DNA of 29,099 nucleotides, taken from positions 1 through 29,099 of the forward strand of contig DFOM01000011.1 of assembly GCA_002376725.1 (NCBI GenBank), given 5' to 3'. The notes under the pieces were generated by a model. The model saw only the letters and a program-made list of their open reading frames with translations, did not search any database and was not told the DNA's origin. Numbering within the stretch: position 1 is the first letter of the stretch; each line of letters starts with the position of its first letter. Of the stretch, positions 16,804 through 23,812 are shown piece after piece. Both the position numbers and the translations under genes were made by a program. The stretch is from Cloacimonetes bacterium UBA3541 (GTDB lineage Bacteria; Cloacimonadota; Cloacimonadia; Cloacimonadales; Cloacimonadaceae).

Positions 16804-18000
16804 TTATTCTTTTATTTTATTATAAGTCTCAATTCCTTCGGCAAGAATACGCATAGCTTTGCTCAAATCTTCCTGATTAAGAACATAAGCAAGACGCATT
16901 TCATTTAATCCTAACCCCGGTGTAGAATAAAAACCATCACCTGGAGCACCCATCATCGTTGCTCCATCAATGCTAAACTCATCCAACATCCAGGTTATGA
17001 AATCTTCTGCATTATCAATTGGTAAAGTAGCAAAGATATAGAAAGCTCCCTGTGGCTTTACACAAACTATATCCGGAATTTGCATTAATGCATTATAGGC
17101 TAAATTACGCCTTGCTTCATATTCAGCAATTAGAGGTCGGAAGTATTCATCTCCTAAATCTACACATGCAAGTGCAGCAAGTTGATCAACAGTTGGAGGA
17201 CATAGTCTTGCTTGAGCAAATTTTAGTAAAGCATTTATCACTTCTTTATTTTTAGAAGCAATGCATCCAATACGAGCTCCACAAGCACTATAACGTTTGG
17301 AAACACTATCAACTAAGATAGCATTTTCTTCCAGATTAGGAACATTCATAATGCTAGTATGTTGTAATCCTTCATAAATAAATTCACGATAGACCTCATC
17401 CGAAATAATGAAGAGATTATGCTTAAGGGCTAGCTCACCAATCATAATTACATCTTCTTCCGGATAAACTGTCCCGGTAGGATTTCCAGGATTACAAATT
17501 AGAATAGCTTTAGTCTTTTTGGTGATAAAAGATTCAATTACCTCTTCGGGTGGAAGTTGATAGCCATTTTCTCCTACTGTGGTAATAGGTTTCAAATGGA
17601 TTCCTGCCATAGTAGCAAAGCCATTATAATTGGTGTAAAAAGGTTCAAGAACCAGAATTTCATCTCCAACTTCTGCTACCACCATCATAGCAAAAGTAAT
17701 GGCTTCTGAACCAGCAGTCGTGACTATAATTTCATCCTCTTTAAGATTTATACCATAATTTGAATAATATTTGACTAAGCCCTGTCGGTAAATATCTAAA
17801 CCTTGAGAAGGACCATAAGCCAAGACCTTATCGGAAAAGTTGTGATAAGCATCAATCATAACCTGAGGAGTAGGAATGTCTGGTTGTCCTATATTCAAAT
17901 GATAAACTTTCAGACCTCGTTTTTTAGCAGCTTCTGCATGAGGCATCAATTTGCGGATAGGAGAAGCTTGAATCTCCATAGCTCGTTGCGATAGCTTCAT
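16804..18000 (-). CDS. PLP-dependent class I/II aminotransferase (aspartate aminotransferase type)
   Basis: A 398-residue cytoplasmic fold-type I aminotransferase. The substrate-binding start LNIGQPDIPTPQ, the AGSEAI phosphate-binding helix near residue 97, CNPGNPTGT (N170), DEVYREF (D201 and Y204, which hold the pyridine ring) and SVSKRYSACGARIG with the Schiff-base lysine K235 and R243 are all present, so the enzyme should be active. The family includes aspartate, alanine and aromatic aminotransferases, and the exact substrate cannot be read from the sequence. A minus-strand GGGGTGA ribosome binding site precedes the ATG. It is the first gene of a run that continues into the two ABC permeases, a loose association that does not define a pathway. 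An 80-nt gap separates it from uvrC upstream. Confidence 0.93.
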   Translation of the reverse strand: MKLSQRAMEIQASPIRKLMPHAEAAKKRGLKVYHLNIGQPDIPTPQVMIDAYHNFSDKVLAYGPSQGLDIYRQGLVKYYSNYGINLKEDEIIVTTAGSEAITFAMMVVAEVGDEILVLEPFYTNYNGFATMAGIHLKPITTVGENGYQLPPEEVIESFITKKTKAILICNPGNPTGTVYPEEDVIMIGELALKHNLFIISDEVYREFIYEGLQHTSIMNVPNLEENAILVDSVSKRYSACGARIGCIASKNKEVINALLKFAQARLCPPTVDQLAALACVDLGDEYFRPLIAEYEARRNLAYNALMQIPDIVCVKPQGAFYIFATLPIDNAEDFITWMLDEFSIDGATMMGAPGDGFYSTPGLGLNEMRLAYVLNQEDLSKAMRILAEGIETYNKIKE

Positions 18001-18080
18001 TTATTCACCCCATAAATGTTTTTTTCAAGTTTTATGTTATTGCAGGATTTGACAAGGAAAATTTTGCTCGTATTCCATTT

Positions 18081-19898
18081 TTATGTATTCGGTGTATGAA
18101 AATAGGAGTAAATTCTTTCTGCAGTTTTTGGCCCAATACCTTTTATAGAACTTAGTTTTTCCGGAGTTGCATTTTTGATAGCATCAACAGAACCCAACTC
18201 TTTTAAAAGCAAAAACTTAGTTTGTTCGCCAATACCAGGAATCTCTTCTAGTTCACTAATTAAAGTTCTACGAGATCTACGAGACCGATGGAAAGTTATG
18301 GCAAAACGATGAGCTTCATCCCGAATTGCAATCAATAGCCGCAAAGCAGAAGAAGACCTGGGTAAAATTATAGATTGAAGATTAGACGGAGTAAAAACTT
18401 CTTCAACTCTCTTAGCCAAAGATATAATAGGTATCTCCGAAGGAGAAGAACTCTTTAAAACTTCCATACAGGCATTAAGTTGTCCCTTTCCACCATCTAT
18501 GATAAATAAATCAGGTAGCATTTCAGGCTTTTCCTCACATTCTTTTAAAAAACGAGTTAAGGTTTCCTGAAGAGCTGCATAATCATTTTGTTTATCTAGA
18601 CTCTGGATTATGAAATGGCGATAAAATTTCTTTTTCGGTTTTCCATTTTCAAAGAATACTGCTGAAGCTACTGTATCTGTTCCTTGAATAGTAGAAACAT
18701 CTAGACAGACCATTTTACGGGGTAATTTGGGAAGCCCTAGCTTTTCTTTTAATTCTTGAATAGGATAGATAGTTCTATTAGATGTTCGTAGATGAGCTAA
18801 TTTGCGTTTCTCAACTAGATGATAAGCATTATTATTTGCCATCGCTATTAATCTATTCTTTTCACCTCTTTTGGGGATAGTAATGATTCCCTGTAACCAT
18901 TCATTTAAATCTTCAAATTCTGAAGGTTCAAAGGGTAAAAGAATCTCATTCGGCAATTCATCTCTATCACTGTAATACAACTTTAAGAAAGCAGCTAAAA
19001 TCTCTTCAAAAGTATTTTCTTCCACATTAGCCAGAGGATAATCTTCTTTATTGATAATCATTCCATTAACAATCCGCAAAACAACACAAACAGCAATATT
19101 TTCTTCCTGATAAAAGCCTATGACATCAATATTATGAGAATCTGGAAAATAAACTACCTGTCTATTTTTGATTCGTTCTATAGCCTGTATGCGGTCCCGT
19201 AATTTTGCCGCCTGTTCAAATTTCAGTTCTTCAGAAAGTTTATTCATTTCGGTTTTTAATTCTTCCACTATTTCCTGATAATGACCTTCTAAAAAACGAA
19301 TCTGTCTTTTTACTATCTGCATATATTCATCCTGCGAAATTGCACCAATACAGGGAGCAACACATTTGCCTAATTGGTAATTGATACAGGCTTTTTGATA
19401 TTTTATTCTATCCGCTGGAATCTGACGGGAACAGGTTCTAATAGGGAAAACCCATTCCAGATTTCGCAAAGTCATACGCAATGATTTTGTATCCGTAAAA
19501 GGTCCAAAATAGCGAGAACCATCACGAACATAATCACGAGTCACTAAAATACGGGGGAAGGGTTCATTTAAAGTTATCTTTACAAAGGGATAACGCTTAT
19601 CATCCTTAAGTAATACATTATACTTAGGTTTATAACGCCTTATTAAATTAGCTTCTAAGATAAATGCATCCTGCTCCGTTGGAACAAGAATATAATCCAA
19701 GTCCTGAATATATTTTAATAAATGTTCAGTCTTTATATCTTTGTTACTTGAACTAAAATAGGAACTTATACGATTTTTTAAGGATTTAGCCTTGCCTATA
19801 TAGATTATTTCACCTTCCGCATTTTTCCAGAGATAAATTCCAGGGTCATCTGGCAATAAGCTAAGCTTTTCTACTACTTTTTCTGGAATTTTTTCCAT
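18081..19898 (-). CDS. uvrC: Excinuclease ABC subunit C
   Basis: UvrC makes both incisions around bulky DNA lesions after UvrA and UvrB have marked them. All domains are present over 605 residues: the GIY-YIG nuclease (G20-I-Y22, Y33-I-G35, R43) for the 3' cut; a cysteine cluster around ACINYQLGKCVAPC, preceded by RTC, that matches the Fe-S cysteines known in UvrC; the UvrB-binding UVR motif (FEQAAKLRDRI); the RNase H-like domain (LDVSTIQGTDTVAS, DGGKGQL, RDEAHRFAI) for the 5' cut; and a tandem helix-hairpin-helix (IPGIGEQT, IKGIGPKTAERI). The ATG is preceded by an AGGAA site and overlaps the murJ end by 25 nt. uvrA lies on the opposite strand about 4 kb away, the only other excision gene here. 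Confidence 0.97.
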   Translation of the reverse strand: MEKIPEKVVEKLSLLPDDPGIYLWKNAEGEIIYIGKAKSLKNRISSYFSSSNKDIKTEHLLKYIQDLDYILVPTEQDAFILEANLIRRYKPKYNVLLKDDKRYPFVKITLNEPFPRILVTRDYVRDGSRYFGPFTDTKSLRMTLRNLEWVFPIRTCSRQIPADRIKYQKACINYQLGKCVAPCIGAISQDEYMQIVKRQIRFLEGHYQEIVEELKTEMNKLSEELKFEQAAKLRDRIQAIERIKNRQVVYFPDSHNIDVIGFYQEENIAVCVVLRIVNGMIINKEDYPLANVEENTFEEILAAFLKLYYSDRDELPNEILLPFEPSEFEDLNEWLQGIITIPKRGEKNRLIAMANNNAYHLVEKRKLAHLRTSNRTIYPIQELKEKLGLPKLPRKMVCLDVSTIQGTDTVASAVFFENGKPKKKFYRHFIIQSLDKQNDYAALQETLTRFLKECEEKPEMLPDLFIIDGGKGQLNACMEVLKSSSPSEIPIISLAKRVEEVFTPSNLQSIILPRSSSALRLLIAIRDEAHRFAITFHRSRRSRRTLISELEEIPGIGEQTKFLLLKELGSVDAIKNATPEKLSSIKGIGPKTAERIYSYFHTPNT

Positions 19899-21436
19899 AA
19901 ACTAGTTCCTGCTTCTTTTAGATAATCCAGTTTAAACCATAGTCCAAGAACATAGAATAAGCCTAGGCTTAAAACAGAAAGAATAATAACTTTGACTATC
20001 ATCTTCCCTAAACCGACAGCAGTATAAAAATGGCTGGCAATAATCAGGAAGAAGAACATAATTACGCTAATTATAAGAGTTTTTACAACATTAGGAAAAA
20101 TCCCACTAAAATCAATATGAGGCATTTGTTTATGAATCAATTTTAGCAATATAATGAAATTGACCATTGCAGTTATTGAGGTAGACAAAGCAAGTCCTCT
20201 ATGTTGAAGAAATTGCATTAGAATGAAATTGAGCACTATATTTAGACACACCATTCTGATAGCGATGCGAACGGGAGTACGAGTATCTTTATGAGCATAA
20301 AATAAAGGAGTTAAGGTCTGATTAAAACTGAAAAAGATAAGGCCTAAGCTATAACAAATAAGTGCTTGAGTGGTCCAAAGAGTTGCTTTAGCATCAAAAG
20401 CACCACGCTGAAAAATTATTTGCACTATATCCTGTCCTAGACAAATTAAGAGGACGGTAATAGGTAACATTAAATAGGTTAAATTGAGCATTGCAATACG
20501 CAAGTTTTTGGAAAGTTCAGGATAATTTTCGTGAGTTACCAATCTGGAATAAGTAGGTAATAAAACAGTTCCGGTAGAGATAGCAAACATACCCAGGGGA
20601 AATTGAAACAAACGATAGCCATATTCCAAAGCTGATATACTTCCTACAGCGAGAAAAGAAGCCATTAAAGAATCTGCTATCAGATTTAATTCTCTTACTC
20701 CAACTCCAACTAAGGAAGGAATAAACCTTTTCCATAAGGTATTTAAAGCTTCGCCTCCAAATTTAACTATTATTTTAAATGGGTAACCTAGTTGTCTGAG
20801 GTAGGGAAAGTTTATGATAGTCTGTAAAAAACCCCCTCCAAAAACACCAACGGCAGCCCAACGAACAAGTTCTTCTCCTTCAATATGAAAAACAAATCTC
20901 GGAATTACCATACTTGATATCATACCTAAATTCAGCAAAGCAGAGGATAATCCAGTCATAAAAAATTTATCGTGAGAATTGAGTATAGCAATCATTGTGG
21001 AAGAAAGTCCTATCCAGAGAAGATAAGGAAACATTATCCGGGTCAAGATAACCGCTAATTTATAAGTTTGAGGAGCCAAACCAGGATACAAGACTTTTAC
21101 GATTGCAGGGGCAAAAATGATACCAATAATGGTTAGTATTAGAAGGAAAAAGGTCAGAATGGAAAGTACTTGCAAAGCAAAGTTGATCTGTTTTCTTCTG
21201 CCTTCTTCAATTCCAATCTCATTGTATAAAGGAACAAAAGCTGCAGAAAGTGCACCTTCACCAAACATACTACGCAATAGATTCGGAATACGATAACCAA
21301 CTACAAAAGCATCATTCAGATAGGTAGTACCAAAGCAAAAAGCCATAACTTGGTCACGGATTAATCCCATAATCCTGCTAATCAGTATGGCAAAGGACAT
21401 TACACTGATATTTTTGATTAATTTATTCTCCGCCAT
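19874..21436 (-). CDS. murJ: Lipid II flippase MurJ (MviN)
   Basis: MurJ moves the peptidoglycan precursor lipid II across the inner membrane. The 520-residue product shows the MATE-like fold with about 14 TM segments and conserved family sequence at the N terminus: SFAILISRIMGLIRDQVMAFCFG, DAFVVGYRIPNLLRSMFGEGALSAAFVPLY. The arginines of that region (in SRIMGLIRD and RIPNLLR) are among those known to be needed for transport. The later motif GTVLLPTYSRLV and the ALICYSLGLIFFSF helix are also family-typical. The start overlaps the holB stop by 14 nt and the end overlaps uvrC by 25 nt, so the three are almost certainly one transcript with coupled translation. It appears intact. Confidence 0.96.
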   Translation of the reverse strand: MAENKLIKNISVMSFAILISRIMGLIRDQVMAFCFGTTYLNDAFVVGYRIPNLLRSMFGEGALSAAFVPLYNEIGIEEGRRKQINFALQVLSILTFFLLILTIIGIIFAPAIVKVLYPGLAPQTYKLAVILTRIMFPYLLWIGLSSTMIAILNSHDKFFMTGLSSALLNLGMISSMVIPRFVFHIEGEELVRWAAVGVFGGGFLQTIINFPYLRQLGYPFKIIVKFGGEALNTLWKRFIPSLVGVGVRELNLIADSLMASFLAVGSISALEYGYRLFQFPLGMFAISTGTVLLPTYSRLVTHENYPELSKNLRIAMLNLTYLMLPITVLLICLGQDIVQIIFQRGAFDAKATLWTTQALICYSLGLIFFSFNQTLTPLFYAHKDTRTPVRIAIRMVCLNIVLNFILMQFLQHRGLALSTSITAMVNFIILLKLIHKQMPHIDFSGIFPNVVKTLIISVIMFFFLIIASHFYTAVGLGKMIVKVIILSVLSLGLFYVLGLWFKLDYLKEAGTSLWKKFQKK

Positions 21437-22580
21437 AGCCTAAAGGACGGAAAAGTTTACTTAATTGAAAATAGAGGTTTAATTGGATTAGCTGAAGATT
21501 GACATTACTACGAATTTTACGGATATAATCCTGCATTAGCAATACAAAATCCAGAACTTTATCGGTTAATTCTGCACTCTCCTGAATTGGAATTTTTGCT
21601 CGTGCCTGAATCAAAAAATCCTTTTTATCTATATTCACTACCTGTTCTGGAGCTGATTCTATCAAATCTAAATCTCCCACAAACATACAAAGATAGCGAA
21701 TAATTTCTATTAGATTTTCTGCATTATATTTTTGTAAATTAGCCTGCAAAGAACGATAATAAGCTAAATCATTACCCTCAAGAGTCATTGCCATAATTTC
21801 AAAGGACCTTTCACGCAATTGGGAGGATTCACCCTGAACAAGATGAATGGCATATTTGACACTACCATCAGCTATTTGAGAGACTATCCGGGCAATTTTG
21901 GGAGAAGTATTGAAGTCTTCTATCAGAATTTGAGAAATAATGTTAGGGTCTACTGGCTGAAAATGTATGGGTTGACAACGGGAAACTATGGTGGGTAATA
22001 ATTGTGAAGGATTGTTGGTAGTAAGAATTATAACTGTTGATTCAGGCGGTTCTTCCAGTGTCTTTAGAAAAGCATTTGCCGTTTCTATATTCATTAAATC
22101 TGCATCTTCTATAATACAGATTCGGTATTTGGCTTCATAACGGGTGATATTTAAACGTTTAATTAACCAAGATATGCTCTCCTTGCGAATCATAATATTA
22201 GAGCTGAACCGAAAATCTTCCCAGGGAGTTTGAATCTTATTTTTGATATAGCCCTCATATTCTTTGCGATATTCATCGTTTTTTATCTCACCTTCACTGG
22301 TTAATTGAAGATTGGGAGTGGGGAAAAGATAAAGTAAATCTGGATGCTCAAAATGAAGAAATTTATGACAGGAACTGCAGACCCCACAAGGACGAACTTC
22401 TTTATTAGCGAGACAATTCAGTGCCATACCAAAGTATAAAGCAGTGGTAAATTTTCCTACTCCTTCTATTCCATGAAAAAGATAGGCATGGGCTATATGT
22501 TCATTTTCTACAGCCTGATAAAGAATTTTTAAAGCTCTGCTTTGACCTCTGATGTTTGAAAATAAACTCTGCTCTTGCAT
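21423..22580 (-). CDS. holB: DNA polymerase III delta' subunit (clamp loader)
   Basis: A 385-residue clamp-loader AAA+ protein. N-terminal features are GQSRALKIL, Walker A GIEGVGKFTTA and a four-cysteine zinc site (the Cys of NCLAN, then CGVCSSC). The central segment EDADLMNIETANAFLKTLEEPP and the SRC arginine-finger motif (TIVSRCQPI) are typical of delta' and gamma/tau. Its length and the lack of a tau-like tail argue for delta' (holB) over dnaX. Unlike E. coli delta', the P-loop is intact, which is common in other phyla. No clear ribosome binding site is seen before the ATG; the GNAT gene ends 20 nt upstream, so coupling is possible. It overlaps murJ by 14 nt. Confidence 0.9.
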   Translation of the reverse strand: MQEQSLFSNIRGQSRALKILYQAVENEHIAHAYLFHGIEGVGKFTTALYFGMALNCLANKEVRPCGVCSSCHKFLHFEHPDLLYLFPTPNLQLTSEGEIKNDEYRKEYEGYIKNKIQTPWEDFRFSSNIMIRKESISWLIKRLNITRYEAKYRICIIEDADLMNIETANAFLKTLEEPPESTVIILTTNNPSQLLPTIVSRCQPIHFQPVDPNIISQILIEDFNTSPKIARIVSQIADGSVKYAIHLVQGESSQLRERSFEIMAMTLEGNDLAYYRSLQANLQKYNAENLIEIIRYLCMFVGDLDLIESAPEQVVNIDKKDFLIQARAKIPIQESAELTDKVLDFVLLMQDYIRKIRSNVNLQLIQLNLYFQLSKLFRPLGYGGE

Positions 22581-22600
22581 TTTAACAAACGGTAAATTTA

Positions 22601-23206
22601 TTAAATCCAGGAAATCTTTTGGGTCTCTACTTCTTCATTGGAACTGCGCTCAAAGAGTTTATTTACATATGGACTTTCAAACTCTTCTGCTAAAATGTCA
22701 TAGATTAAAACATCGTGATATTTGCCAGCCATAAAAAGATAATTACGCCGACGACCAGCTAACTTAAAGCCCACTTTTTCATAACAGCGTATGGCTCTTT
22801 TATTAAAAGCATAAACTTCCAAACTTATATTATTTAAATTTAGAACATTAAAACCATAATCTAATATAAGCCTGGTAGCTTCAGTACCTATGCCTTGACT
22901 CCAATATGATTTATCTCCTATAAAAATACCAAATTGACCGTGACGATGTACATCACTGGTTCCAAAAAGACTGCAATTCCCAATAGCTTTATTCGTATTC
23001 CTTTCTACAATAGCAAAGCTAATGCTTTCTTCCATCAACTTTTTTAAAGCTTCTTTTTCTTTTTCAATATCATAAATAGTAGTGGAAAACAACACAAATT
23101 GACCAATCTCCATATCATTTACCCATTGAGTGTAAAGCTCTACATCTTCTAAAGAAATGGGGGAAAGATAACATTTTTCTCCGCTCATCTTTTTAAAGTA
23201 CTTCAT
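22601..23206 (-). CDS. GNAT-family N-acetyltransferase (RimJ/RimL-like)
   Basis: A 201-residue acyl-CoA transferase of the RimJ/RimL type. The fold is recognisable from LSPISLEDVELYTQWVND at the N terminus, the central strand GQFGIFIGDKSYWSQGIGTEATRLI (the Q-x-x-G-x-G/A-type acetyl-CoA pyrophosphate loop is SQGIGTEA), and NISLEVYAFNKRAIRCYEKVGF. Such enzymes acetylate ribosomal protein N termini, aminoglycosides or small metabolites; the target here is unknown. A strong AAGGAG ribosome binding site lies 7 nt before ATG 23206. It is the first gene of the minus-strand run into holB, murJ and uvrC, facing the divergent region that also serves uvrA. Confidence 0.9.
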   Translation of the reverse strand: MKYFKKMSGEKCYLSPISLEDVELYTQWVNDMEIGQFVLFSTTIYDIEKEKEALKKLMEESISFAIVERNTNKAIGNCSLFGTSDVHRHGQFGIFIGDKSYWSQGIGTEATRLILDYGFNVLNLNNISLEVYAFNKRAIRCYEKVGFKLAGRRRNYLFMAGKYHDVLIYDILAEEFESPYVNKLFERSSNEEVETQKISWI

Positions 23207-23256
23207 TTTGTTCTCCTTAGCTCGTTTATAATTATTGATGAATATTTTTTATGCGA

Positions 23257-23287
23257 TTTACACTACTCAATAGGCACTATCTGTCAA
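23257..23287 (-). promoter_or_regulatory. Possible promoter for the GNAT-holB-murJ-uvrC run
   Basis: On the minus strand a perfect TTGACA (23282-23287) is followed after 19 nt by TGTAAA (23257-23262), about 50 nt upstream of the GNAT start. The -35 is strong, but the spacing is 2 nt longer than usual and the -10 matches poorly. Confidence 0.35.
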
Positions 23288-23450
23288 GATAAATCCGCAA
23301 CTTACTAATACCTAAGAAAATCAGAAAAACAAAATAAGTTTGTTTAAAATGCATAGCGTAATCTTTTAAATTATAATAGAATTGAAAATGATTGAATTTT
23401 TATGCGTTTCTAAACAAATGATTAGAAAATTATAAATAGACTATGACTAG

Positions 23451-23518
23451 CTTATGTCCCATTCTGGACATAAGTTGGACATAAGTTGGACATAAGTTGG
23501 ACATAAGTTGGACATAAG
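23451..23518 (+). repeat. Five-copy 11-bp direct repeat preceded by an inverted copy
   Basis: GGACATAAG occurs at 23466, 23477, 23488, 23499 and 23510, always 11 bp apart and joined by TT, with no mismatch. Immediately before it, CTTATGTCC (23451-23459) is the exact reverse complement and can pair with the first copy across a 6-nt loop (CATTCT). A degenerate copy TTGGACTTAG follows at 23530-23539. The 11-bp period is close to one helical turn. Confidence 0.95.
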
Positions 23519-23565
23519 ATAGCTATGAATTGGACTTAGTTTACTCATCAATAGGAAGAGGAGCA

Positions 23566-23589
23566 ATGAAAAACCTGATAAAAAGGTAA
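23566..23589 (+). CDS. Seven-codon ORF with a strong ribosome binding site (doubtful)
   Basis: AGGAAGAGGAG ends 2 nt before an ATG that encodes MKNLIKR and then TAA. The ribosome binding site is among the better ones in the window. It lies upstream of the likely uvrA promoter, so it need not be a uvrA leader. It could be a chance match or the remnant of a decayed gene; nothing in the downstream sequence continues a recognisable protein. Confidence 0.2.
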   Translation: MKNLIKR

Positions 23590-23633
23590 AAAGAAAAATA
23601 CTTCTAGATTCGGCATAAAACGAAAACTTATTA

Positions 23634-23661
23634 TTGAGTATCTCTATTAATTACATATAAT
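23634..23661 (+). promoter_or_regulatory. Likely sigma-70-type promoter of uvrA
   Basis: TTGAGT (23634-23639), a 16-nt spacer and a perfect TATAAT (23656-23661). Transcription would begin near 23668, leaving a leader of about 145 nt that is very AT-rich. I see no LexA-type palindrome that would indicate damage control. Confidence 0.45.
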
Positions 23662-23812
23662 TATAAATAGTTATATAAAGAAAAGGATTATTAATAATAG
23701 ATTAATTTATTATAAATCATAATGATATAATTCCATTATAATACATATCTAAATGATTTTATTTGACAAAATAAAGCATAAGAAAATTGCTGAAAGATAA
23801 TAAGGAGTATAG

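Larger units (their letters stand above)
23207..23812. other. Divergent intergenic region between the GNAT gene and uvrA
   Basis: About 600 nt, strongly AT-rich, between head-to-head genes. It holds a possible GNAT promoter (23257-23287), the 11-bp tandem array with its inverted copy (23451-23518), a 7-codon ORF with a strong ribosome binding site (23566-23589), a likely uvrA promoter (23634-23661) and the uvrA ribosome binding site. No longer gene, tRNA or recognised RNA is visible on either strand. Confidence 0.7.

Noticed and set aside
21423..22580. The clamp-loader gene as dnaX (tau/gamma)
   Set aside because: It has an intact P-loop and zinc site but lacks the long tau C-terminal region and is of delta' length.
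23451..23518. CRISPR array
   Set aside because: Units are 11 bp and contiguous with no unique spacers, and no cas gene is near.
23764..23769. TTGACA just upstream of uvrA as a promoter
   Set aside because: No -10-like hexamer lies at 15-19 nt, and it would start transcription almost at the ribosome binding site; the pair at 23634-23661 is better.
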